From: Candidatus Zixiibacteriota bacterium
GTDB lineage: Bacteria; Zixibacteria; MSB-5A5; UBA10806; 4484-95
Reading direction: 5' to 3'
NCBI GenBank assembly: GCA_024231855.1
Contig: JAAEQD010000207.1
Coordinates: forward strand, 1 to 64,000
Length of the DNA: 64,000 nucleotides
Part shown: piece by piece, positions 44,458 to 54,800 of the stretch
Numbering within the stretch: position 1 is the stretch's first letter
Layout of the letters: each line of letters begins with the position of its first letter
Program-made: the position numbers and the translations under genes
Notes under the pieces: model-generated
What the model saw: the letters and a program-made list of their open reading frames with translations, nothing else
Database searches by the model: none
Told to the model about the DNA's origin: nothing

Positions 44458-44889
44458 TCAACAGCGAAGAACTGTTATCGCTGTTGTATATGATGGCGGG
44501 CTTTGGCCGTATGCCAGATGAAATTTGGTAATTCGTGAATCACCGTTCTCAATGGATATAAGGCTAATAATGGTATCGATAGTGGGTATCGGGATAAATT
44601 GGCCCGGCAGATCAGAATCAGTTTTTTGAATGCGTTTTGACCAAAAAAGATCTTCAATTTCTACATCTGAACAATTGGTGCAATCGCTATGGTCACACTG
44701 AGCATCATCAGAAACATTGACTTTGCAGATTTCCGCGGCTTCACCGCGACAGTTCATACAGCTTGTTTCGAACTCGATATGTCCGTTATCGCCAATGCAC
44801 AGAACGTAGCCCGTCCCGCTTAATGATAATCCGACGATAAAGATCAAGCACATCGACCAGGCGGTTATTTTCAGAAATCCTAATTTCAT
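44458..44889 (-). CDS. Small Cys-rich exported protein heading the Cus-like operon
   Basis: 143 residues. The signal-like helix at about 8-30 is followed by VLCIGDNGHIEFE. Then come cysteine-rich blocks (SCMNCRGEAAEICKV, CDHSDCTNCSD), with a last cysteine at the very end (ITVLRC). The CIGxxGHxxxE text is known from small exported proteins in metal-efflux operons. Metal binding or sensing at the periplasmic face is inferred. No ribosome site is obvious, but a good promoter (44897-44924) sits eight bases upstream. Confidence 0.65.
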   Translation of the reverse strand: MKLGFLKITAWSMCLIFIVGLSLSGTGYVLCIGDNGHIEFETSCMNCRGEAAEICKVNVSDDAQCDHSDCTNCSDVEIEDLFWSKRIQKTDSDLPGQFIPIPTIDTIISLISIENGDSRITKFHLAYGQSPPSYTTAITVLRC

Positions 44890-44896
44890 TAAGGTT

Positions 44897-44924
44897 AATA
44901 TAATGTAATAATTCTAAATGTCAA
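44897..44924 (-). promoter_or_regulatory. Promoter of the Cus-like operon
   Basis: On the minus strand TTGACA (44919-44924) and TATATT (44897-44902) with a 16-base spacer. The start point would be very close to the ATG at 44889, giving a leaderless or nearly leaderless first gene, which fits its missing ribosome site. Confidence 0.5.
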
Positions 44925-45135
44925 TTTGTTCTCTCCTTCGATATATCTATAATTCAGGTAATGCCTTACGGGTTGTGGTAAAACCGGCCTATGTTCCTGA
45001 AATGGAATTCTTTACGGCATCTTTCTTCGAATCCAATCCAGCGCTGAAGCCTGGACTATAAATTAGCCCAATATCGACTATGGACCGCGGTGAATAGTAT
45101 ATGCTCGATTATATTTATGGGGCTAATTTACCTTT

Positions 45136-46110
45136 TTAGCGCTCCTGCTCCAGTGTATACGCCATTTCTCGCAGATGAGCGGTTGCGGTATTTTTTGATA
45201 GAAAATCCTTGTAGGCTCTCTTTACGGCGTCTTCAGAAAGATCCAGGACTTTGGCTGCCTCATTTGCCGGTATATCATGTTCCCACGCGTAGATAAGATA
45301 GTCCAACTTATCAAATGGAATTCTGAAAAAGAATTCCTGATCGCTTACCGGCAGGCTAAAGGTGTCCGGGCTAGGTTGACGATTCATGATTTCAGGAATT
45401 ACTTTAAGATAATCCGATATCTGGTAAATTTGATTTTTATAAAGGTAGGAAAGCGGCTCAATATCAGTGCCCCCGTCGCCATACTTGCAGAAATCTCCCA
45501 AAATGAACTCTGTTCTGTTTGTCGTGCCGGCAACGACAAGACTTCGTCGTTCAGCTTCGGCATAGAGATGCAGCATTCGGGCTCTAATTTTTATATTGGC
45601 GAAAGAGGTTATTGTCCGGAACTCGTTCAAGTTCAGACGCTTGGCCTTTATTTCACCATCAGGCATCTGAATCTGCAATCGATAAAAGTTGAATGAATCC
45701 CGTTCAAGGAGATCAGTTGGAAGCGTTATATTGTATTTGTAGCCCGGTCGATATTCCCCGATAAGCTTTTGAATAAACTCATCCCGCCATTTATAGCCGA
45801 CAACACTGTTAACGGTAGGCGTGATGTCAATCAGACGATGTTCTATGCCCAGAGCTTGAGCTTGTTTGATCGCGTACTCACTGCTGATGGGATTAGACTC
45901 ATTTTCAGGTAGAACCAATCCTACTACTTTTTCTTTTCCTATAGCCTGGACAGCGACTGCCGCGATGCACGCGGAATCGATACCGCCACTTAATCCAACG
46001 ACTATTCCTTTTCTATGAAAAACGACATTTACCTGATCGATAATAAATTTCGATAATTTTTGTAATTCCTTTTCTGGGTCAATTTTCAAGATATCAAGAT
46101 CAAAAATCAT
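45136..46110 (-). CDS. nadE: NAD synthetase (ammonia-dependent NadE type)
   Basis: 324 residues. VGLSGGIDSACIAAVAV near 35-51 is the ATP-pyrophosphatase P-loop of NadE, followed by the family's VVGLVLPENESNPIS and by VVAGTTNRTEFILGDFCKYGDGGTDIEPLSYLYK, which lines the deamido-NAD site. Converts deamido-NAD to NAD with ATP. Longer than the common 275-residue form because of an insertion (about 110-160). The C-terminal 60 residues contain EAAKVLDLSEDAVKRAYKD, resembling the usual NadE tail. No glutaminase domain. Confidence 0.93.
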   Translation of the reverse strand: MIFDLDILKIDPEKELQKLSKFIIDQVNVVFHRKGIVVGLSGGIDSACIAAVAVQAIGKEKVVGLVLPENESNPISSEYAIKQAQALGIEHRLIDITPTVNSVVGYKWRDEFIQKLIGEYRPGYKYNITLPTDLLERDSFNFYRLQIQMPDGEIKAKRLNLNEFRTITSFANIKIRARMLHLYAEAERRSLVVAGTTNRTEFILGDFCKYGDGGTDIEPLSYLYKNQIYQISDYLKVIPEIMNRQPSPDTFSLPVSDQEFFFRIPFDKLDYLIYAWEHDIPANEAAKVLDLSEDAVKRAYKDFLSKNTATAHLREMAYTLEQER

Positions 46111-46237
46111 TTGAACCGCCTTTGTTATATTATTTACATATACTTTAACATAAATCAGCTCTGGAAATCAAGCCGTTATATCCGGTAATGAGCGGTTACC
46201 TTGATAATTCGCGAGCCGCGAATGGGGAGGTTGAATA

Positions 46238-46268
46238 GAAAAGGCCGCCGATACTATGGCCACCTTTC
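46238..46268 (-). terminator. Intrinsic terminator after the hybrid kinase gene
   Basis: On the minus strand AAGGTGGCC, an eight-base loop, then GGCGGCCTT make a stem with one mismatch, followed by TT and further T-rich sequence. It ends the TonB receptor-DUF4154-kinase unit before nadE. Confidence 0.5.
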
Positions 46269-46373
46269 ATCAATAAACGATAATCCGTTTATTTGTCGGA
46301 TTCACCGGTAGGGATACATTTATAACTAATTATCATTAGAATAAAATAGATAAGTTAAAAATACTGTTTGATG

Positions 46374-48758
46374 TTACTTGATAGATGCCATCGTATTACG
46401 GTTCATTGCCGAAGGTTTCGGATCAAGTTCATGCCTGATAGCTTTATCCAATTGCCTGATTGTATAAGGCTTCTTAACATATTTACCTACCCCAAGTTTC
46501 TCAGCTTCTTTAACCCGATCGGTTTCAGAGAAACCGCTGGCGATTATTGCTTTTTGCCTGGGGTGCCGCTTAATAATTTCGCGATAAGTATCCAGGCCAT
46601 CAAAACCCGGTTCCATTATCATATCCAGGATTATGATATCAACATTGTTGTGACTCATAAATTCAACGGCTTCTCTGCCATTACAGACTTTCTCTACCTT
46701 ATAGCCTAAACTGGAAAGAATTGCCGAAGCCAATTCTCGTTGGTTCTCATCATCATCTACGACAAGCACCAACTCGCGGCCGCCTTTAATTTTATCAGCA
46801 AGCTGCGTCTTGTCTATTTCTTCTTCAATTGCCGGGAAATATAAAATAAATTCCGTGCCGTTGCCCGGCTGCGATAATATATCATAATAACCTTTATGAT
46901 CCTTAACAATGCCATAAACTACGGACAACCCGAGGCCGCTCCCGCTGCTGCCCATCTTCTTTTTTGAGTAGTATGGTTCGAATATCTTATCTAATTCTTT
47001 TGGATCAATCCCAATTCCGGTATCACAAACCCGAAACACTACATAGTTTCCATTTTCGATTTTATCATGTCCGCTTTTTAAGCTTTCCAAATAGTCATGA
47101 GAAGTTGCAATCTCTAGCTCACCGCCATCGGGCATCGCGTCAAAAGCATTCACAATAAGATTCATATAAACTTTCGAGAGATGTGGAGTGGAACCTGATA
47201 TATTGGCGATAGATTTATCAAGTTTTAGGTTAACTTTTATATCGGGGTGCGTTTCTTTGAGTTTCGTGAAACCCGGTGAGTCAAGATAACTTGCCGTGAT
47301 CTCGTTTATATTAGTTGGGATCATTTCGTACCGTCCCCGTCTGGCCAATGTTAATAAATCCTGGACCACGTCCGCCGCCCCCTGGGCGGCATTACCCAAC
47401 CGCTCGATTTGCTTCCTGATAGGACTGTCTTGAGGAAGCTTCATGAGCATCAACTCGGGATAACCCACAAGTGGGCCAAGGATATTATTCAGATCATGCG
47501 CTATCCCTCCCGCTAATATACCTAACGATTCCATTCTTTCAGCCCGTTCCAATTTTGCTTGAAGCTCTTTCTGCCTCTCCTCGATTTTCCTGCGTTCGGT
47601 AATATCCTGAACCAGAGACGCCACGCCAATAGTTTTTCCCTCAGAATCAACCAGGGATGTGTTATACCATTCGCAAAGGATTTTCCTGCCGTCTTTTGTA
47701 AAATTCTCATTTGTGCTCCGATTTTCCCCTTTATTCGCGAGGAGATCGCGCCAAATTTCGTCAATATCTTTCTTTATGCTTTCTGGGACAATTAAACCCG
47801 CGGCATGGTATCCGATCGCTTCATCCTTGGTAAAACCGAAGATTTTTTCGGCGGTTTTATTCCAGACAACTACCTGAAAATCCAGATTCCATTCAATCAC
47901 AGCCAGAGGTGATTGTTCCATATGGAGCGCTAACTTTTGTCGCGATTCCCGAAGTGATTCCTCCGTAATTCCGCGTTCAACAATTTCATTTTCCAGTTCA
48001 ATAGTTCTTTCCTTGACGCGCTCCTCCATACTATCATGAGCATCCCGCAGGGCTGCATCGCGCTGATATATCTGACTTAGCATCTCATTGAATTTCTCAA
48101 TTAAAAATCCGGCTTCATCCTGCCCAAATTCAGAAGCCCGAATTGAATAATCTTGGTTCTCCGAAACATCTTTAGCTACTTCAGTCAGGTGAATAATTGG
48201 CTGTGATACAATCTTTTGAAGTTTTGATACTACCACGAAAGCAACTAATAAGGAAACCAACATAACAATTGCTACTATACTAATATATTTATTGAGACGG
48301 GTTTGTATTTCCTCAAGGTCACTGTTGAGGTACAGAGTGCCTATCGGTTTACCTTTGATAGTTATCTGTTTAAAAAGAGAAAGGTTATCCTCACCAAATA
48401 GATGACCATTTACCGCGGGTTTTATAGGCAAAGTCGTTTCGACCTCATTATCGCGGATATACGTAGCGAATTGCCGGCCATCCTGGGAGTATATACAGGC
48501 GGAAATCAGGTGAGGTTCTGCTTTAAGCGCTGCCAGGGTTTCTCTGGCATCGTCTTTACTGTTAAATATTATTGCCGCGGTACTATTTGAGGCAATGATA
48601 TCTGCCAGAGTCGATAAATCCCGAATCATTGAATCTTTCATGGTAAAACGATCACTTACAACAAATACCAGGCATGCTAATAAAAGGGCAATAGTACTGG
48701 TTAGCATAACTATTACTGTTAGCTTATTTTTTATCGAGATATCTTTCAGCATTTGCAT
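46374..48758 (-). CDS. Membrane hybrid histidine kinase (CHASE8-like, HAMP, PAS, kinase, receiver)
   Basis: 794 residues. Membrane helix at about 13-35, a periplasmic CHASE8-like domain (ASNSTAAIIFNSKDDARETL), second helix about 160-182, HAMP (about 185-240) and a coiled coil. A PAS domain follows (HMEQSPLAVIEWNLDFQV), then the kinase core with H in GGIAHDLNNILGPLVGY, N box VNAFDAMPDGG, and G boxes DTGIGID and GSGLGLSVV. Last is a full receiver (VLVVDDDENQ, IIILDMIMEPGFDG, VKKPYTIRQL). It is the last gene after a TonB receptor and a DUF4154 protein, a set seen in many aquatic bacteria. Signal unknown. Confidence 0.9.
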   Translation of the reverse strand: MQMLKDISIKNKLTVIVMLTSTIALLLACLVFVVSDRFTMKDSMIRDLSTLADIIASNSTAAIIFNSKDDARETLAALKAEPHLISACIYSQDGRQFATYIRDNEVETTLPIKPAVNGHLFGEDNLSLFKQITIKGKPIGTLYLNSDLEEIQTRLNKYISIVAIVMLVSLLVAFVVVSKLQKIVSQPIIHLTEVAKDVSENQDYSIRASEFGQDEAGFLIEKFNEMLSQIYQRDAALRDAHDSMEERVKERTIELENEIVERGITEESLRESRQKLALHMEQSPLAVIEWNLDFQVVVWNKTAEKIFGFTKDEAIGYHAAGLIVPESIKKDIDEIWRDLLANKGENRSTNENFTKDGRKILCEWYNTSLVDSEGKTIGVASLVQDITERRKIEERQKELQAKLERAERMESLGILAGGIAHDLNNILGPLVGYPELMLMKLPQDSPIRKQIERLGNAAQGAADVVQDLLTLARRGRYEMIPTNINEITASYLDSPGFTKLKETHPDIKVNLKLDKSIANISGSTPHLSKVYMNLIVNAFDAMPDGGELEIATSHDYLESLKSGHDKIENGNYVVFRVCDTGIGIDPKELDKIFEPYYSKKKMGSSGSGLGLSVVYGIVKDHKGYYDILSQPGNGTEFILYFPAIEEEIDKTQLADKIKGGRELVLVVDDDENQRELASAILSSLGYKVEKVCNGREAVEFMSHNNVDIIILDMIMEPGFDGLDTYREIIKRHPRQKAIIASGFSETDRVKEAEKLGVGKYVKKPYTIRQLDKAIRHELDPKPSAMNRNTMASIK

Positions 48759-48772
48759 AGTGCTTTTCCGAG

Positions 48773-49318
48773 TTAATCTTTTATTATTTTTCTGGCCACT
48801 TTCTGTAATTTTGAACTGACCTTCAAGTTCGCCTTTTCGGCGGCTTTCATGTTGATATCAAATTGAACCTTGTTTTCTTCCATTACAAAGCCGATTATCC
48901 CTCCAAGCCCGGTAAACTTCTCAACTTCTCCGACCGTGAGAATATTTGTGTTATTAACTTTTCCCAGGATAAGAGCTAGTAGCTCCTTGTCAAAAGTGGC
49001 GATATATAGTATATGACAGGAACTTAATTCTTCAGTACTCTCTGAATATTTGATTACGATTGGCCTTTCATCCACGTATTCATCATCAACAATTCGGTCC
49101 AGGGCTTCTCCGAAAGGATTTTTCCCAAAAACACCTATAATAATTGGATCTGTTTTGCTGGAAAACGCTTTTTCAGGCCATTTAACAAAATTAGCGAAAT
49201 TATATAAAAACACAGCCTTAACATGGTATTCGGTCGGCTTATCCTGCTGCGCGTAGGAATTCCGGCCGAACAATAAGCAAGCTAATACTACAAAAATTGT
49301 GAACACAAGTTTCTTCAC
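48773..49318 (-). CDS. DUF4154 (YfiR-like) periplasmic protein
   Basis: 181 residues with signal peptide (cleaved after NSYAQ). YHVKAVFLYNFANFVKWPEKAFSS is the DUF4154 hallmark, followed by IGVFGKNPFGEALDRI, then CHILYIA and ILTVGEVEKFTGLGGIIGFV. YfiR in Pseudomonas represses a membrane diguanylate cyclase by periplasmic contact. Here the likely target is the CHASE8-type kinase encoded 14 bases downstream (inferred). Confidence 0.9.
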   Translation of the reverse strand: MKKLVFTIFVVLACLLFGRNSYAQQDKPTEYHVKAVFLYNFANFVKWPEKAFSSKTDPIIIGVFGKNPFGEALDRIVDDEYVDERPIVIKYSESTEELSSCHILYIATFDKELLALILGKVNNTNILTVGEVEKFTGLGGIIGFVMEENKVQFDINMKAAEKANLKVSSKLQKVARKIIKD

Positions 49319-49321
49319 AAC

Positions 49322-51421
49322 TTAGAATCTCCAAATGATTGAACTGTAGATCGTCCGCTTTATGACGGCCCTGGCGGAATTTAACTCCGACTGAAATTCA
49401 GTATGCGACGGACTGGTTAGATTATGTCCGCCAAGTTCCAGTTCAAGGTACCCGACAGGTCGGTACATGACACGAATATCTGTTGTCAGATAGGCGTCTA
49501 TATCAAAGACTGTTAGTTCATTAACGTAGCGAACGCCGATATCAAGATTCACATCGTTAAGAGGATCAATGGCGGCACGCAGACCGAATTGATGTTCCGG
49601 ATCTGTATCTTCAGAGACCACAAATCCGGACTGAAATGAAAATTCGTCGCTTGAAGTAATATCAAACCTGAAATTCGTATATGTTGCTTTGATTGCAACA
49701 TTACCTGACGGCACCCAGTCGGCTGCAATTTCAAATCCATAAGTATTTGCCTTAATGTTGTTCCTTGCCCGTATGGTTAATCTGGCGTATTCAGGAGGAT
49801 TGCCAACGATTGTCGGTACCGGGTCAAAGCCAATACTCCTCAAATCAGAGTACATATTATAAAATCCCACAACATCAAATGAAAGATTCTGCCCCGGGCG
49901 AATCCTGTACCCCGCTTCATAAGCGGTCATAACTTCACTCGTAAACTTGTCATCTCCGGTTAAGTGCAATACTGTCAGAAGCGAGGTAGAGTCCATTGGG
50001 TTCGGTGGAATTAGGCCGGCATCAAACCTTATCGAATGTTCCGCCCTTGAAGGCGTTCTGACTGCCCTGGATATAGCCGCCCACAATGTGTGACTCGAGT
50101 GAGGTATCCAGAGCACGCGCCCACTCGGTTGTACTTCAAAACCCGTATAGTCGTTGTGCTCAAACTTCGATCCCAGCGTAATTTTCAATCGATTTGGTAT
50201 AATCGACATATCGGTCTGGACAAAAGCATTATACATAGCATCGGTTCTATCCGCGGGAATGAGCTTGATTCTCGTTGCGGAGTCAGTTTGATCCTGCATC
50301 CTGCGATAACCAACTCCCAAGATAACGCCTATGCGCTCGGTTGGTTCGAGACTGTAGTGAAAATCCAGATTAACAGTACTTCTTTCCTCGGACGAATTGA
50401 TATCTTTACGACTTGTATAATCACAATAGAACTGGACGGAGATTTCAGAAGTTGATGACAGTCGGCTCATCCATCTACCGACAATATCCCCCCCTAAGAG
50501 ATCAGCCTCTTCACTAACAGTTCCCGCGTACGGAGGTGTGAGAAGGAGCGAATTATATATCTGCTCGGACGTGCCTTGATAATAATCACCTCGCATGAAA
50601 ATGTTGTCTTTCTCGGACCCGGCCCAATCCAGTCGAAACCCGGCGCGGATATCCTGCCTGTGATCATTCATTGGCGACCCGTCGGCTTGATCGTATCCGT
50701 CAAATTCAGTGTATTGGGAAAAGAACCTGAAACTAGTTTTTTCGCCAAGTTTGAAGCCATAACGCGCCGCGGCTATAGTTTTACTTTTAGTTTCATATCC
50801 TGCCTTAACCAGACAACCAATAGTTTCATCCGTGCTTTTGGTTATGATATTGATAACGCCGTTAACCGCGTTGGCTCCCCAGAGTGTCGCACCCGGGCCC
50901 CTGATGATCTCGATACGATTTATGTCCTCCATTACAACATCCTGGACATCCCAGTAAACACCCGAGAAAAGCGGTGTATAGACCGATCGGCCATCGATTA
51001 GAACAAGTAACTTATTAGCGAATATCGCGTTGAACCCACGAGCCGTTATCGCCCACTTGTTTCCGTCAATTCGGCCTACGTGCATACCGGGAACCATTCG
51101 GAGCGCTTCGGGGATACTCTTGAAACCGGATCTCCTGATATCCTCAGCCGTGATAACATAAATGGCGGCAGCCGCTTCCGACAGTTTTTCCACCCTCCTT
51201 GAGACAGTTATAACCTCGATATTTACCAGTTCTTCCAGACTCAACTTCTTTAATTCGGTCGGGATCGTTTCGGCCAATGAAACGGCCATTAGAATAAGAA
51301 TAAGCAGTAAACAAACGAATTGCCTGGAATGAGCAAATGGCCTTGTTTTTGGCGGATGTCGCCCGTTTAGCATCTGATCAGCACATCTATTATGATCGTC
51401 TAAGGAATTTTTAAATTTCAT
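49322..51421 (-). CDS. TonB-dependent outer-membrane receptor
   Basis: 699 residues. Signal or anchor helix at about 35-50, then the plug domain (about 75-190): AAAIYVITAEDIRRSGFKSI, LRMVPGMHVGRIDGNKWAITARGF, VLIDGRSVYTPLFSGVYWD and RIEIIRGPGATLWGANAVNGVINI. The 22-stranded barrel ends with IYSSIIWRF. Takes up a scarce ligand with TonB energy; with DUF4154 and a kinase it may act as a sensing receptor. The first 30 residues are long and charged before the signal helix, so the true start may be internal. GGGGGA site before ATG 51421. Confidence 0.92.
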   Translation of the reverse strand: MKFKNSLDDHNRCADQMLNGRHPPKTRPFAHSRQFVCLLLILILMAVSLAETIPTELKKLSLEELVNIEVITVSRRVEKLSEAAAAIYVITAEDIRRSGFKSIPEALRMVPGMHVGRIDGNKWAITARGFNAIFANKLLVLIDGRSVYTPLFSGVYWDVQDVVMEDINRIEIIRGPGATLWGANAVNGVINIITKSTDETIGCLVKAGYETKSKTIAAARYGFKLGEKTSFRFFSQYTEFDGYDQADGSPMNDHRQDIRAGFRLDWAGSEKDNIFMRGDYYQGTSEQIYNSLLLTPPYAGTVSEEADLLGGDIVGRWMSRLSSTSEISVQFYCDYTSRKDINSSEERSTVNLDFHYSLEPTERIGVILGVGYRRMQDQTDSATRIKLIPADRTDAMYNAFVQTDMSIIPNRLKITLGSKFEHNDYTGFEVQPSGRVLWIPHSSHTLWAAISRAVRTPSRAEHSIRFDAGLIPPNPMDSTSLLTVLHLTGDDKFTSEVMTAYEAGYRIRPGQNLSFDVVGFYNMYSDLRSIGFDPVPTIVGNPPEYARLTIRARNNIKANTYGFEIAADWVPSGNVAIKATYTNFRFDITSSDEFSFQSGFVVSEDTDPEHQFGLRAAIDPLNDVNLDIGVRYVNELTVFDIDAYLTTDIRVMYRPVGYLELELGGHNLTSPSHTEFQSELNSARAVIKRTIYSSIIWRF

Positions 51422-51863
51422 TGAACCATCCCCCGTATGGAATATATTATCTATTATAATATAACTTAATTTGCATCTTCCGGTTTCAAGAGCTTATTAA
51501 GATTTAATCTCTCCCCTTTTACTGTTAATACTATGGTATTTAATCGACTATAATATTTGAAATATTTAACTCATTTTCAATATGTTCCCCAAGTGTTCCA
51601 AAGCTCTTTGGGAACAAATGAAGTGATTGGATTCTGATTCGGTGGAATTGCTTTAAGTGAATATTTTATTGATTTTTATTACTTCTCATGCCCGTACAGC
51701 CAATTTATTGACTAAAGGTAACATGCCCTTTGATAAACAATCGACCTATTGGTTAATCCCGGCGAATTGGCAGGATATTTTAGAGTTAATTTCCGGCCAA
51801 TCATCGATTTAGGGAGGCATATTTGATTGGAAGATACGAGTGTTTCGGCGACTTAGAGTAATA
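51422..51863. other. Intergenic region between TonB receptor and TIR gene
   Basis: AT-rich, no gene seen. Holds the upstream region of the TonB receptor gene (a TATAAT-like box on the minus strand near 51455) and an imperfect hairpin, GTTCCAAAG-CT-CTTTGGGAAC (51595-51615). No T-run is next to the hairpin. Confidence 0.5.
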
Positions 51864-54800
51864 CTATTTTTTGCCCATCGCCTGATCCCGCCAGCGACGG
51901 ATGCTCATCACGTCGAACCGCTTTCCCTCAAAAATGATTTGTTTGATTTGCTTCTTGCCGTTGTTACTGGCCCGCTGTAGCCAATCACGTACTTCCATCC
52001 AGCGGATCTCGCCTTCCGAATTCCGGATTATCAGTATCACGGGGAATGCCTGATCCATCCAGTATTTCGCGTGACGTGGCTTCTTGATGTCGAAGATTTC
52101 CGCACCGTCGCTTTTTCGCGTACGAAGATGCGAATCACCGGACTTTAATTGTAAAAACACTATCTGACCGGTTGCTTCCCCGTCGTCGTTCTTGAACTCT
52201 ATCTCCATGTCAATACCATGATCGCTCACTGGCTTTTCACGCGAGATTTGCTTTGCCAGCGCCACCGTAGAGATCACCTCGCCGACCAGCACCCGCTCCT
52301 TGCTCTCGGTATCGAGCACTAAAGCGGATTGCTCCTGAAGTTGCCTAACGCGTTCTTTCGTTTCATCGCTGGCGAATAGCTTTTCCATCTGATCCCATAG
52401 TGGAATCCTCTTGTTGGGATCATCGCATTGAACGCAGGGGATATCTTTCTTGCCCTCAGCCAGCTTTTTCATCGCCACTACCCGATTACCCACCGGTGTG
52501 CCGCAATGAGGGCAGACATAATGCCGCAACCGCTCTACATCCTTTGCTTTCTGTAGCAGATGCTCGTGGACATAACGACTGAAGATAATCTTCTCCTCCG
52601 CCGCGATGGCCGGATCGAAATAGACCTCCAGTTCACCGGCGCCTTCCGCCCGACGGTTCAGTTTTACGCCTAGTTGCTGATTCTTGCCAGTAGTCGTCTT
52701 GAAATCCGCCGCGTAGCGCCAGAGTTCATCCTGATCGAAATTTCTCGTGTGATGCAGTTTCACGATCAACGTAGCGTAGATGTCATCGAGGAAACCGTTG
52801 AATCGGTAGCTTACCAGTACCGCCGGATGGCCAACCAGTTCCGGCCGTTCGCGTCGGTAGAAGCTGGGGAAGATCAACAGCGGACCGCAATCAGTTTGCT
52901 CGCGCATACAGAGTCCGCGTTCTACCAGTGTCTGATGCATAGCCAACAGGACGAACCGTTCCTCATCATCTCCCAGACGTTCCATCGATGAGTGATAGGT
53001 GAGTTCGCCGTTTAAGACTCGTTCCTCGGTTAAACATCCGCGTTCGTCTTCGTCTTCGCGCATTGTTTGGATTACCGCCTGGGCGTAGGCGTTGATCCGC
53101 TCCGGCTGAAGCAATATCCAACTGCCGAATTTCAACTCCCAGACCACACAGGGTCCGGCCAGTAGACTCACTACCGCTTTCAGCTCTTCGTCGGTGAAAC
53201 GGGCGACCTTGCCGGATAACCGAAGATTCAGCGCGTCTCGTAGCTCGTTGAACCGCATCAACACCCGGCCGGAGTCCTTCAGGCTGATTATCTCCTCCTT
53301 GAGCTGCTTGAACAAAAGCGGCGAGGACCGCCAGGGAATCTTCTCCCAGGGGATACCATCGAGGATAGCCTGCTTGAGTTCCTTACAGCCGATGTTTTTC
53401 TTCGCGCTGGTCTCCAGAAATTCCGTGTAGCCTCGCTCTTCGGCGAATGCTTCCACCTGGTTGCGGCTGACACGCAAACCGCCGGCATCGATACGCCCGG
53501 CGGCGAGCAGTTTCGTGAATTCTCTATTGGCGGCGCGGTCGAGATCGCGGTCCCACTGACCAAGCGCCTCGAACAGGTCTTCCTTCTGGCCGTCGAATAC
53601 CAGCACCGCCAGGGCGGTTTCATCCATATAAAGCTGATGGATCAACCGCTGATCGGCCTGGCCGCCGAAATCCCATAGCCAGATCTCCCGTTCGACACCA
53701 TCTTTGGTCCCCAGCGGCAGTTTCCAATGCGTGGCCCAGGCCCCAACAGTCGAGTCGCTGGGTTCCCATTTTTTTGATGCCAACCGCATGGAAAGCCCAG
53801 TCTTGCCCGAGCTGGTATCGCCGACGAGGAGCACTTTGGCGTTTGTGTATTGCACCTGGTCTGGTGCTGCGGGTATATCGACTGGTATTGAAGTTTTCGC
53901 TGCCCGAGATTTGGTAATATATTTCGACAGATCCCATATGCGGATGCCACCTTTTACGTCGCCTGATAAGGCATGGTGCCCATCGGCGCTCCAAGCCACA
54001 CCCCAAACATTACAAGTGTGGCCTTCAAGTACGCGCAGGCAGCGCCCTGTCTCCACATCCCACAGCCGTACAGTATTGTCATCGGAGCCAGAGAGGGCGT
54101 GGCGGTCGTCTGCACTCAAAGCTAAGCGACGGACAGCACTCGAATGACCTTCAAGCACACGCAGGCAGATTCCATTCTCCACGTCCCATAGTCGTATGGT
54201 TTTGTCCCAGGAACCCGAGAGGGCGCGACGTTGATCAGCGCTCCAAACAACCCCCCTGATGGTATTTGAGTGGCCTTCGAACACACGCAAGCAGCGTCCC
54301 GTTCCTATGTCCCACAACCGCATAGTATAATCTCCTGAACCAGAAAGAGCGCGGCGTCGGTCAGCGCTCCAAACCACGCTGAAGACGATGCCTTGATGGC
54401 CCTTAAATGATCGCAAACAGCCCCCTGTCGCTAAATTCCACAGTCGTATAGTGTTGTCGCTAGAACCGGAGAGAGCACGGCGTTGATTAGTACTCCATGC
54501 TACACTCCAAATAGTACCAAGATGGCCATTAAACACGCGCAAGCATTTTCCCGTATCAACATCCCACATTCTTACAGTTCTATCGCGGGAACCGGAAAAG
54601 ACATGGCGTTGATCAGCACTTAAACCCACATATAAAACTGGGCTAGTGTGACCATTGAATACACACAGACAATGCCCTGTTTCCATGTCCCAAAGACATG
54701 CAGTGTTGTCGTCGGCGTTTGTGAGTACGTGCTTACCGTTAGGCGCGAAAGCGTAGTAACTGATTCCCCCCCTTTGGTTGAGTTTAATGGTTTTTTCAAC

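Noticed and set aside
53620-54147. Several long frames on both strands inside the TIR-WD40 gene
   Set aside because: They mirror the GC-biased codons and WD40 repeats of the real minus-strand gene and have no independent signals.
54000-54720. Regularly spaced similar DNA segments, at first sight a repeat array
   Set aside because: They are coding WD40 repeats without unique spacers, not a CRISPR array. No CRISPR array was seen anywhere in the window.
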